64,000 bases of DNA, taken from positions 102,787 through 166,786 of the forward strand of contig NZ_JACHEE010000002.1 of NCBI RefSeq assembly GCF_014207375.1, given 5' to 3'. Position numbers and translations under genes: made by a program. Source of the DNA: Arthrobacter sp. AZCC_0090. Lineage in GTDB: Bacteria > Actinomycetota > Actinomycetes > Actinomycetales > Micrococcaceae. Positions within the stretch are counted from its first letter, which is position 1. Every line of letters begins with the position of its first letter. A model generated the notes under the pieces. That model was not told the origin of the DNA, ran no database searches, and saw nothing but the letters and a program-made list of their open reading frames with translations. This document shows positions 37,695 to 46,000 of this stretch, one piece after another.

Positions 37695-38885
37695 TTAAAC
37701 GATGGCGGAAATCCCGGTGATGGCCCGCCCTGTGACGAGGGTGTTGATTTCGTGGGTGCCTTCGTAGGAGTAGATTGCCTCGGCGTCGGCGAAGATCTTG
37801 GCCATCTCAAAGTCCGTGACAATGCCGTTGCCGCCCAGAATGCCGCGGCCCAGGGCAACGCTTTCGCGCATGCGAGACGTGGTGAAGGCTTTCGCCAACG
37901 CGGATTGCTCATCCTTGGCCACTCCGGAGTCCTCGAGCTGCGCGAGCCGAACCATCATGCCCATGGAGCTGACCGTATTGCCCAGGATCTGCACCAGTTG
38001 TTGCTGCACCAATTGGAACGAGGCCAAGGGCCTCCCGAACTGAAAACGCTCCACCGCGTAGCGGCGGGCGACGTCGAATGCTGCAAGCTGCTGCCCCACG
38101 GCTTGCCAGGCGACCGACAACCGTGTCACTTTGAGGACCTTGTTGGTGTCCCGGAAGCTGTTGGCATTGGCCAGTTTGAAGAAGTCGGGGACTACCACGT
38201 TCTCGAGGGTGATATCGGCGTTCTGGACGGTCCTCAGCGAGATCTTGTTTTCGATCTTGGTGGCGCTGAATCCCGGGAGACGCGTGTCCACCATAAAACC
38301 TTTGACCTGGTTGTCGGCGAGGTCGCGGGCGAAAATCACTACCCAGTCGGAGAACGTGGCGTTACCGATCCAGCGCTTGGCTCCGCTGAGGATCCAGTTG
38401 TCGCCGTCGCGGCGGGCGGTGGTCCTGGTGCCGCCCGCGACGTCCGAACCACCCAAGGGCTCGGTGAGTCCAAAGGCTCCGATTTTCTTGAGGGAGTAAA
38501 CGTCCGGCAGCCACGCATCTTGTTGCTCTTGGGACGCCAGAGCCTCGATCGAACCAGTGAACAAGCCGTCGTGGACGCCCATGAACGTGGCAATGGACGC
38601 ATCAGCGCGGGTTGCCTCTGCGTGGACGAGGCCGGCGAAAACATTGGAATAGCCTTGCCGCCTTACCGGGCTGACCAAGTCGATCTCAGCCAGCTTCGGG
38701 ATCAGCTCCATGGGGAACTCCCCACGGTTCCAGCAATCGACGGCAATCGGCTTGACCTCACGGGAAAGGAAAGCCCGAATCTCGGCCAGCCGGTCCTGCT
38801 CCTTGGCCGTGAGCAACTGCTCAAAGCCATAGAAGTCGCCGTCGGCGTACGGGAGGTTCTCGAGGTCGATTGCTGCCTTGGACAT
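37695..38885 (-). CDS. Acyl-CoA dehydrogenase, glutaryl-CoA dehydrogenase-like
   Basis: 396 residues. GAFGLTEPLGGSDVAGGTRT, WILSGAKRWIGNATFSDWVV and the C-terminal YSYEGTHEINTLVTGRAITG carry the FAD/substrate loops; the YEGTHEIN motif with its catalytic glutamate and the final GRAITG are typical of glutaryl-CoA dehydrogenases. Start at 38885 has GGAGCG just upstream. Monocistronic, directly behind the palindrome at 38900-38923. Substrate is probably a dicarboxylic or short acyl-CoA (family inference). Confidence 0.88.
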   Translation of the reverse strand: MSKAAIDLENLPYADGDFYGFEQLLTAKEQDRLAEIRAFLSREVKPIAVDCWNRGEFPMELIPKLAEIDLVSPVRRQGYSNVFAGLVHAEATRADASIATFMGVHDGLFTGSIEALASQEQQDAWLPDVYSLKKIGAFGLTEPLGGSDVAGGTRTTARRDGDNWILSGAKRWIGNATFSDWVVIFARDLADNQVKGFMVDTRLPGFSATKIENKISLRTVQNADITLENVVVPDFFKLANANSFRDTNKVLKVTRLSVAWQAVGQQLAAFDVARRYAVERFQFGRPLASFQLVQQQLVQILGNTVSSMGMMVRLAQLEDSGVAKDEQSALAKAFTTSRMRESVALGRGILGGNGIVTDFEMAKIFADAEAIYSYEGTHEINTLVTGRAITGISAIV

Positions 38886-38899
38886 GGCGCTCCTTTTGC

Positions 38900-38923
38900 A
38901 TAAGTTACTGGTGAGTAACTTAT
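38900..38923. promoter_or_regulatory. Strong palindromic operator upstream of acyl-CoA dehydrogenase
   Basis: Perfect 10-bp arms ATAAGTTACT (38900-38909) and AGTAACTTAT (38914-38923) separated by GGTG, 14 bases upstream of the start codon. The TTACT-N4-AGTAA core is of the kind bound by TetR-family regulators of fatty-acid and acyl-CoA metabolism. No regulator gene is adjacent, so the binding protein is encoded elsewhere. The position overlapping the 5' leader fits repression. Confidence 0.72.
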
Positions 38924-39019
38924 CGTAGTTGCGCATCTGCATCAAGGTGCCGGCAAATATGGCTCGGCGAACTCAGCCAACCAGGGCGTGGCCCAAGACG
39001 AATGAGTGATACAGCACGA

Positions 39020-39190
39020 GCATTGAGGTGGGTTAGCTGGAAAGGCCGGTGCAGGGCTGGCGGTACCGACTCGGGAGCTCGGCGGCGTCCTCGGGGAGGT
39101 CAGCGGGGGCATGTACCTGGCCGTTCTTCCACCAGTAGTGAGCGTGCCTGGTGATCTCGTCCCACTGCCTGGCCTCCGTCCTGTAGTACG
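39020..39190. repeat. 171-bp direct repeat, copy A
   Basis: This stretch, covering the 3' end of the hypothetical gene 39033-39461 and 13 bases of its downstream flank, recurs at 42631-42801 in the same orientation with roughly 90% identity by eye. The two copies frame a 3.4-kb segment holding the TehA-like transporter, TetR, tRNA fragment and excisionase-like gene. Confidence 0.85.
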
Positions 39191-39461
39191 CACAGGTCAC
39201 CTCGCCGTCGCGGTAGCTGGCGACGCCGAACAGCTTGCCGGTGCCGCCCGCGGCGCGGGTGGCTGCAACGATGACAAAGGGCCACTGGCCCAAGTTCCAC
39301 CCATCGGCCCCCCAGTTTGGGATGGCGGCCCATCCGTGTTCCCTGATCAGATCCATCCAGCCATATCCGTCGTCCAGGTGATAATCGCCGAGGACCACGG
39401 CGGCAGGGATTACCTCACCAGTGTCCTTGGTGGTGACGGGTCCGATCCTGACAGAATTCAT
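39033..39461 (-). CDS. Hypothetical protein, 142 aa
   Basis: Starts MNSVRIGPVTTKDTGEVIPA, and is rich in aromatic residues (DDGYGWMDLIREHGWAAIPN, WNLGQWPFVIVAAT, YYRTEARQWDEITRHAHYWW). No transmembrane segment, signal or known catalytic motif is seen; I do not recognise the family. The ATG at 39461 is preferred to an upstream in-frame start because the earlier residues look non-coding. Its last about 50 codons are duplicated as a fragment at 42644-42801, showing it belongs to the accessory region. Confidence 0.6.
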   Translation of the reverse strand: MNSVRIGPVTTKDTGEVIPAAVVLGDYHLDDGYGWMDLIREHGWAAIPNWGADGWNLGQWPFVIVAATRAAGGTGKLFGVASYRDGEVTCAYYRTEARQWDEITRHAHYWWKNGQVHAPADLPEDAAELPSRYRQPCTGLSS

Positions 39462-39869
39462 GGTTGTGTGTCCAAATCTCCGGCAGCTGTTTTGCTGCCC
39501 GTGGGCGCGGTGAAAAAGGACATTGGACCCTCCATGGATTCGGCCTGTCGACGTTCCAGACAACAAGGCCGCCCCCGCAGCCCACACACTGGTAATCGAC
39601 GCACCACCCGGAAAAGTCACGGGCCGGGGATCGTTTCTCGAAATTTTTTCCGATCCACCCCGAAACATCCGCCATCCCGCAGGAGGTTCCCAAACGGCCT
39701 TCGCCGCTTAAGGTCTTGAGACTTCCCAAACTGGACGTCGCCATCGTCCCGGGAAGAAGTCAGCGCTTTGGATTGGTGAGGGGCGCCGGCCCGGACGGCC
39801 GCGGTGAAGTCGTTGTCGGGACGGAAGCCACCTTCTGTAGACGAGCGACGTGGTTGTTGCCACGCGTAG
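39462..39869. other. Intergenic region, possible decayed zinc-ribbon ORF
   Basis: About 400 bases with no confident gene. On the minus strand an open stretch (to 39744) encodes WCVDYQCVGCGGGLVVWN, a CxxC half of a zinc ribbon without a visible second half. It overlaps the start of the hypothetical gene and may be a remnant. No promoter or hairpin could be assigned. Confidence 0.35.
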
Positions 39870-40892
39870 TCAGCCAATCGCCTGCTTCTGGGCGGCTGAC
39901 CACTGTCGCCGTCTCGCGCGGGTCGTGGCGACGAGCAAGAGGATCGACTTCGCTGCGATCGACACGACAAGGAGCGTAACGGCGGCGAGCACTCCAAGTG
40001 TGACGGCCTGCCAGGCAGGCGGTTGGAGCAGGCGCAGCCATGTGATGGCCAGCGCGGCGACACTCGCCACGGGGAAGGTAAACGACCAGAATCCGAGCGA
40101 GAACGGCAGTGCGCGGTAACGCCGCAACAACGTCACCTGGATCAGCGCCATCAAGACCGTCATCGCTGTCAACCCCTCGAACAGGTGATCGGGTCGACCT
40201 CCGGAGATCGTAAGCCACGCTGCCGACGCGACAGCCGGCGGAGCGATCATAATCGCAAGTGTCGGGACGAGTGCTGCAGGCAAGGTTGGACGGAGCGCGA
40301 GCCGGAGGAAGAAGAACACCGAGATCACCAGCCAGAAGAAGATCCCGACCGCGAAACTTCCTACAGCAAGCCAGTCAAGCCCCGCCTCTGCCGCGGCGAA
40401 AGCACCAACTAGACCGGCTGCACTGATGGGCAGGAAGTAGCCGCCATGAACGGATTCGAGTGGCAATTGCCCGCGCATCCAGAAGCCCAGAATCCATGCG
40501 GCGAACGCGGCTGCGGCGGCCATGGAGATCAACGTCACTACGGTTCCGGCAAGTGGAATAGTGCGGTGGAGGCTCGCTCCGATCAGCATCGCGGCAATGG
40601 GAAGCAATGCTGCAAGGGGGCCCTGGGCGAAGTTCGTGAGCTGATGAGAGAGCCGTTGGCTGGTGCGCGTGCCGCGATGCACGTGCACAGCAAGGGTCCA
40701 GACCCAGGCGATCGCAGCGACCAGCCAGAACGCTTGCCCGAGCCAGAACGGTGCGCCGAGCGCGGAAACCGCTACGGACCAGACTTGGGCGAGGCCGGCC
40801 AGGCCCAACGGGATGGCGAGCGTGTTCAACGGGACGCGCATGCGCGCTGGCGTTGGAGCGGCGACGTGCGCCGCGTGTACTTGAGCTGACAA
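39870..40892 (-). CDS. TehA/SLAC1-family (TDT) transporter
   Basis: 340 residues with ten hydrophobic segments, the TDT family architecture. Marks include RVPLNTLAIPLGLAGLAQVW at the start of helix 1, GGYFLPISAAGLVGA in the middle, HLFEGLTAMTVLMALIQVTL and PFSLGFWSFTFPVASVAALA near helix 9. Family members move anions, tellurite-related oxyanions or C4-dicarboxylates; the substrate here is unknown. Divergent from the TetR gene at 40990, which probably regulates it. Confidence 0.88.
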   Translation of the reverse strand: MSAQVHAAHVAAPTPARMRVPLNTLAIPLGLAGLAQVWSVAVSALGAPFWLGQAFWLVAAIAWVWTLAVHVHRGTRTSQRLSHQLTNFAQGPLAALLPIAAMLIGASLHRTIPLAGTVVTLISMAAAAAFAAWILGFWMRGQLPLESVHGGYFLPISAAGLVGAFAAAEAGLDWLAVGSFAVGIFFWLVISVFFFLRLALRPTLPAALVPTLAIMIAPPAVASAAWLTISGGRPDHLFEGLTAMTVLMALIQVTLLRRYRALPFSLGFWSFTFPVASVAALAITWLRLLQPPAWQAVTLGVLAAVTLLVVSIAAKSILLLVATTRARRRQWSAAQKQAIG

Positions 40893-40989
40893 GGGAATGC
40901 CTTCCTGGCAGGGGTAGCGGGATGTCGACGATTGGTCACAGGCAGTTATTGACCTTGAAGTACAATATCACGCAAGTTACGCTTTTCCC

Positions 40990-41559
40990 ATGGGCAGACC
41001 GATGCAGTTTGAGACAGACACGGCCGTCGACAGAGCGATGGACCTCTTCTGGCGTCAGGGATACGCCGGGACGACGCCGCAGGAGTTGGCCAGCGAGCTG
41101 GGGATCGGCAAAGGCAGTCTCTACAACACCTTTGAGAGCAAGCACGCGCTGTTCATGCGTGCCCTTCGGCGCTACAGCAAGGTACGGATCGAGTACCTCG
41201 CCGGCATGTTCTCCGCGCCCGGGCCGATCGGGCCACGCCTCAAACGGGCGATGACTGTCCTTGCCGGGGTCGGCGAGCACCGGCGGGGGTGCGTCATGGT
41301 CAACGCTGCCGCGGAGCTCGGCACCGCCGACGACGACGTGAACCGCATTGCGGAGGACCTCTTCACACGGATCGAAACGGAGTTTCGGCAAGCAATCGCG
41401 CAGGGACAAGAGTCTGGAGAATTCAGCATGGACCGGGCGGCCGACACCGCCGCCAGCCAACTACTTGCCTCCGTGATCGGGCTTAGCGTACTCGTCAAGG
41501 CAGGCGGGCCGTCGGAGAGGTTCCAAGCCGTCATCGACGGCATCGTCGATGGATTATGA
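40990..41559 (+). CDS. TetR-family regulator divergent from the TehA-like gene
   Basis: 189 residues. HTH: FETDTAVDRAMDLFWRQGYA, then GTTPQELASELGIGKGSLYN, TFESKHALFMRAL (residues 6-58). C-terminal region GCVMVNAAAELGTADDDVNR fits the AcrR/NemR-like TetR_C domain found in regulators of electrophile or drug resistance. Compact pair with the transporter across a 97-bp gap, in which I see no convincing palindrome. Such pairs are often mobile cassettes. Confidence 0.88.
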   Translation: MGRPMQFETDTAVDRAMDLFWRQGYAGTTPQELASELGIGKGSLYNTFESKHALFMRALRRYSKVRIEYLAGMFSAPGPIGPRLKRAMTVLAGVGEHRRGCVMVNAAAELGTADDDVNRIAEDLFTRIETEFRQAIAQGQESGEFSMDRAADTAASQLLASVIGLSVLVKAGGPSERFQAVIDGIVDGL

Positions 41560-41640
41560 CGTCAAAGGAATCTACAAGATGCGGCGGGCGCGCCGGTTTG
41601 TTGAACCCGCCGGCTACCTCAGAACGTCAAAATGAAAGAG

Positions 41641-41670
41641 CCCTTGAGCTGCGTTTCCGCAGCTCAGGGG
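41641..41670 (-). terminator. tRNA-type terminator hairpin
   Basis: Arms CCCTTGAGCTGCG (41641-41653) and CGCAGCTCAGGGG (41658-41670) with a TTTC loop and one G-T pair. Read on the minus strand it lies about ten bases after the 3' end of the tRNA fragment at 41680-41722 and runs into CTCTTTCATTTT, the layout of a native tRNA terminator. Confidence 0.75.
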
Positions 41671-41679
41671 CACCTTTCG

Positions 41680-41722
41680 GGTAGGGCTACTCGGACTTGA
41701 ACCGAGGACCTTAGGATTATGA
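41680..41722 (-). other. 3' half of a tRNA gene: probable attachment site
   Basis: On the minus strand TCATAATCCTAAGGTC (3' side of an anticodon loop with apparent CAU, 3' anticodon strand and variable loop) leads into CTCGGTTCAAGTCCGAG, a perfect T arm, then TAGCCCTACC, the acceptor 3' strand. The matching 5' half (expected AGGGCTA start, D arm) is not present next to it. A 3' tRNA half with its own terminator is the classic scar left by a tRNA-targeting integrase. The element should lie to the right, toward the excisionase-like gene. Confidence 0.68.
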
Positions 41723-42031
41723 TTTGGCGATTTTCATCAGTTTCCGGAGGGCGTCAAAATTGCCTAGATTCCGGGGCAGAACTGCCCAAATGGGCAACGC
41801 GCGTGCTCATCATTTTTCGTTACTCGCCATCGTTTCCGGTGGGTAAACGGTGGGCGAATCGCCCCGCCTGGCGGGGCGTGTCGCAGGATTCCGGCTAGCC
41901 TCTTGGACCGGGCCCAGATCTGCCGCAAACGAGTTTCCACGGTCATGCCGCCTAGCTCTTCCAATCCTATGAAGAGGAATACAGCTGGCGCTTCCGCCGG
42001 CGATCAAACCGCGGAGACGACGGAGACACTG

Positions 42032-42250
42032 ATGAAAACAACGCCAGAAGCCGGCCGCAGCACCGCGGAAGGTGCCGGAGAACAATGGCTGACCCCGAAA
42101 GACATCTGCACGCAGTTACAGATTCCGGAGCAGACGTTCTACCAATGGCGGGTGAAGCATATCGGCCCCCGCGCCTATCGAATCGGGCGACATCTGCGGA
42201 TCAGCCGGAGCGACTTCAACGCGTGGTTGTCTTCGCGCCTGGAAGCATAG
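42032..42250 (+). CDS. Excisionase-like small HTH protein
   Basis: 72 residues from the ATG at 42032, with GGAG seven bases upstream; three earlier in-frame starts are possible. The MerR/Xis-type winged helix is clear: WLTPKDICTQLQIPEQTFYQ, WRVKHIGPRAYRIGRHLRIS, then RSDFNAWLSSR. Proteins of this kind direct excision for tyrosine integrases or control plasmid functions. It stands 310 bases from the tRNA-half attachment-like site, but no integrase gene is seen in the window. Confidence 0.7.
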   Translation: MKTTPEAGRSTAEGAGEQWLTPKDICTQLQIPEQTFYQWRVKHIGPRAYRIGRHLRISRSDFNAWLSSRLEA

Positions 42251-42630
42251 ACGACACCGGCTTGTCCGGACGATCCGGCCGCTGCCGGACGCGCATATAA
42301 ATGCCCGGGCGAGCGGACCCGCCATCACGAACGGAGTCGTTGCGGGCACCCGCCTCACCGAAGGTGTCGCTGTGTACGCGGCCTTCGTGAGGCTGGCATC
42401 GCATCCCGGCCTCATATGTTCGCCATCCCGACGCTCGGTCAAGGGCGCGTTCGCGTCACTGCGTGATGGGCCTGCGGCCCACCCTTGACAGCCGCGCCAT
42501 GGATGGACACGGCGGCCTCTATCGGGATGCTGGCAACACTGGGATGGCCCTGACAAATCGCTCCGTTTGCGATCGACTGGCCGCCAGGGGCGTCTTGCCA
42601 ATCACACATTGGTGAGTCCGAAGTGCAACG
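42251..42630. other. Gene-less stretch after the excisionase-like gene
   Basis: About 380 bases with no recognisable gene on either strand. Open frames exist on both strands but have no ribosome site, no family resemblance and overlapping equally good alternatives. It might be decayed element DNA or a cis-acting (transfer/replication) region; I cannot support either. Confidence 0.4.
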
Positions 42631-42801
42631 GCATTGAGGTGGGTCAGCTGAAAAGGCCGGCGCAGGGCTGGCGGTACCGACCCGGGAGCTCGGCGGCGTC
42701 CTCGGGGAGGTCAGCCGGGGCGTGTGCCTGGCCGTTCTTCCACCAGTAGTGAGCGTGCTTGGTGATCTCATCCCATTGCCTAGCCTCCGTCCTGTAATAC
42801 G
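42631..42801. repeat. 171-bp direct repeat, copy B
   Basis: Second copy of the segment at 39020-39190, same orientation. Similarity starts at GCATTGAGGTGGGT and stops abruptly after CTGTAATACG, in the middle of the coding sequence, so the remaining 5' two-thirds of the gene are missing here. Confidence 0.85.
42644..42801 (-). pseudogene. Truncated duplicate of the 39033-39461 hypothetical gene
   Basis: Encodes only the C-terminal about 51 residues (YRTEARQWDEITKHAHYWWK, then NGQAHAPADLPEDAAELPGR and YRQPCAGLFS) and ends in TGA rather than TAA. There is no start codon or 5' part. The break is precise, consistent with duplication followed by insertion or deletion. Differences from the intact copy are mainly third-position or conservative, so the parent or the fragment was under protein-level selection for a while. 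Confidence 0.8.
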
Positions 42802-42897
42802 TGACCGGGCATTATTCGCTGGATGCATCATCCTTGAGGCCTTCGATGGTGCTGGGAGCTTCGTTCGCTGCTGGTCCGCGACGTCCTTTAACGGCGT

Positions 42898-42923
42898 GAG
42901 GCCGGCCCGTCTGGGCCGGCCTC
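42898..42923. terminator. GC-rich hairpin downstream of the large gene
   Basis: Perfect 11-bp arms GAGGCCGGCCC (42898-42908) and GGGCCGGCCTC (42913-42923) with a GTCT loop. It lies 109 bases beyond the stop of the 1,322-residue gene (minus strand); on the plus strand it is followed by TGCTTTCCTTC. Could terminate transcription in either direction. Confidence 0.6.
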
Positions 42924-43031
42924 TGCTTTCCTTCAGTATGGGGAGACAGTGGAAACTTGCTGGGATGATGAGCTCGCGCTGGGGTGCGGCGGTGACGAGA
43001 GTGACCCAGAGTTGTTTACCTCGCGGGCGGT

Positions 43032-46000
43032 TTAGCCGTCATCGCTCATTCTCTCGGCGGCGGAATCATGGCGGAGAGCGTCCTGTTGATAGCTATCGGC
43101 GATGCCTCGCAGCACGCGTGCGGTGCGTGGCCATTGAGTGGAGATCTTTGTCGCCATTTCCCGATAGTGCTTCTCGAGTTCGCGTTCCTGAACTCCACCG
43201 TCAAAGACTCCTCGACTGGTGACTCCACGTTTATTGACCTTGCCAATGTGCAGTCCCGTGTCGAGCCGGGAGTTACCGACGTTCTCGATGATCTCCCGGA
43301 CGGCTTCTGCAGGCCAGACGCCGTCGGTGCCGACGGGACTTGACGCGAGGACTTGGCCGATCTGTTCATCGCCGATTGCAGCACGCTTGCTGTCCGCGAA
43401 GGCTAGACGAGCTTCTCGAACCCAAGCAGTCAGGTGAGGGCCATCGATGGTGCCGTCCTCGGCAAGTCCGGGAAGGGTGTGCCAGTGTTGAAGAACGCTG
43501 AATGACACATGGGCGAACGCCTTCTCTTGTGCGGTAGGCGACCCTTTGGGTTCGTCTTCGCCACGGTACAGGGCATTAATCATGCTTATGAAGTCGCTTG
43601 GCTCCGTTCCCAGCGCCCGGTAGAGCGCGGCCGAGGGATGGTGATCATGCAGCAGCTCAAAGAAAAAGAACTCATATCCCGGAAGGTCTGCGTCATCGGG
43701 AAAATGCTGCTCCATGTATTCCAGGACATTGCCGAGGTAGTAACTACTCATGGTTATGTCGTGGGTAGGGCCAGGACTCTCACGCAACGCTTTGAGGACC
43801 ACCTTGATGAGGTCAACGCCCGGTTCTTGATTTTCGTGAAGCATGTCGCTGAGGAGCCCCAGAGCCGCCCAGGGCCGATTGTGATCGACGAGCAGGCCAA
43901 TGGCTTCCGCTCTCTCCTCGGCCGCGACGGAGTGAGGGTTCGCTCGCTGCCAATATGCGGCTTGGAGCTCTACACCGAGGGTGGAAATCTCCGTCCAATA
44001 TTTCCTCGCGAACGGCACAGCCGCCATAAGTGCTTCCTGCGATGAGTGTTCCGTCAAGGCAGGGTTGGCAAGTGCAGCCTTGACCCAGGAAAAGCCTTCA
44101 GCGTTGATTTTTTCGCCGGCGAAGATCAGGGCGGCATGTCGCAGGTTTTGTTCCTCGGCGTTAAACCACCCTAGGATCGCCCCTTCCGGGACATCGCTCC
44201 TTGTCGCGAGCATGCGACCAATGACAAACGGTGTATTCACTTCAAGTGTCAGCGAGGTCAAGGCATCAGCGCCAATTGCGAGGACGTCTCCGAGGGCATC
44301 GTTTTGCAGCCGACAAAGTTCAACGTCATACCCGTCTTCGCCCCACTTGAAGTTGGGAAGATGCGGCCTGTAATCAAAAAGATTCGAGAAACGGCGCGCA
44401 TCCTTACCGGGTGTTAGTTCAGCGGCCATAGCACGAAGCATCGCCACGTCCTCGGCCGGCATGGCCCACTCGGTCTCCGCATACTCTTCATGTTTGTCAG
44501 CTTCACTGGTCAAGACTTCCCACACGGCGTAACGCTCTCCCTCGTTCCAAGCGTTCGCAGCGACGGACTCACCGAGCCTTTTGATAACTGCCTGCCGCTC
44601 ATCTACTGGAAGGTTTCCGATCTTCGGAAGCAGTTCCATCCATCGGTCCGTGCCTGTGCCGGTGGCGCCCAAGGCCATGCCAACAAGCTCGTGGACGAAG
44701 CGACCCCAATCTGTGTAGGTCACCGACTGCCTGACCGGGTTCCAGTCACGGTACTCGGGCGAGTGAGGGGGGACCGCGGTCGGGTAGTTTTCGGGCCACA
44801 CTCCCATAATCAGTTGCCATCCAACGCCGGGTTCACGCTGCAGGATGCGACCGATTACCCCCAGTTTTGCATCGACGGTGGCTCCGCTTTGAGGAAGCCA
44901 GCCTGTGACGAGCGTCTGAAGGCTAGCGATCGGGCGGTTGCCGAGCCGACCGCCTGGGTCGATCGAGGACAGCTTGCCGAGCAACATTGCTGAGTGACCG
45001 AAATGGTCAGGCGACCAGCACAGCGTTTCGAGGGCCCACAAGAGACTCGGATGAGGCGATGACGGACCGAATACGACGTCGTGCGTTTGATCCTGGAACA
45101 TTGTGCGAAGGACAGGGGCTGGTTGCTCGAGGTCACGCTCGACCTCGTCCAGGAAAACCTCGGGAGATGCTTCTGCCAGGGCTGGCAGAGCGTGCGCAAG
45201 GCGGGCCCAGGTCTCACCGGATACGTCGGTATTTGCGGCTGCAAGCAATGTGTGGACGATTTTGTCGACTCGGCCCTGCATTTGAAGGTGCGACGGAAGT
45301 CCGTCGTGGCTCGCAGCCGAAAGCGCCAGACCCGCCGCGATCCCCCCCTTCAGGATCCCCGAATGAAGCGGCACCGTACCCATTGCACTCGCTGTCAACC
45401 GAGCCACGGTATCCATGCCTTGGAAAGGGTCAGGTTCGAGCAGCACATCGCGTACCACCTCACTCCAACGCGCTAAGTCGCTGGGAGTCAGCCTCGGCAG
45501 AAGCAGGAGGGCCGCCTCCACGGGGGATGTCAGCCTCCATGTATCTCCCGAGCGGACAAAGGGGGCATCGCTACGGCTGGAGAGGCTACGAAGGAGTCGC
45601 TCGATTTCTTCGCGTGATTGCCCGGTCAGCTTCTCCAGAACGCCGAGATCCCCTTCATGCTGTGACCATGTTCCGGCCAAAACAAGGGGAGCAAGGATGG
45701 CAGCATTCTCAGTCTTGTCGGCCCAGTCAGGCTTACGGAATCTCGGATCGAGCGCGATAGAACGGATGAGCGCAGCCATGCTGCGACGTGCAAGCGCCAC
45801 CATCCTTTCTGCTTCGTCAGAGTCGGGAACCGTCGCCTTCGCCTTCAATGCCTCGCGGGCAGCGACGCGGTCGATTTTTCGAAGCTCGATCCCGTTCCCG
45901 TCGCGAACGACGTCGTCGGTTTCGGCGATCAGGACAACACGATGTCCGCCGTTTATCGCCGATGCAAGGTCGGGATCGCCGTCGAACAGCGGAACAAGAA

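Noticed and set aside
37053..38903. 616-residue fusion of an M23 peptidase to an unknown C-terminal domain
   Set aside because: Everything after about 37614 is the exact antisense of a well-conserved acyl-CoA dehydrogenase and has no protein-like features of its own.
40893..40989. TetR operator between the TehA-like gene and its regulator
   Set aside because: Only a 4-5 bp symmetry (CTTG...CAAG) could be found, no better than chance.
41680..41760. Possible complete tRNA gene
   Set aside because: Only the anticodon-loop-to-acceptor 3' half can be folded; the bases that should form the D arm and 5' acceptor strand do not pair.
41860..41878. CGCCCCGCC-T-GGCGGGGCG palindrome as a terminator
   Set aside because: The symmetry is real but no T-run follows on either strand and it does not end a gene; purpose unclear.
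42116..42601. 161-codon minus-strand open frame after the excisionase-like gene
   Set aside because: Runs antisense through the excisionase-like gene, is Arg/Ser-rich without any recognisable motif, and lacks a ribosome site.
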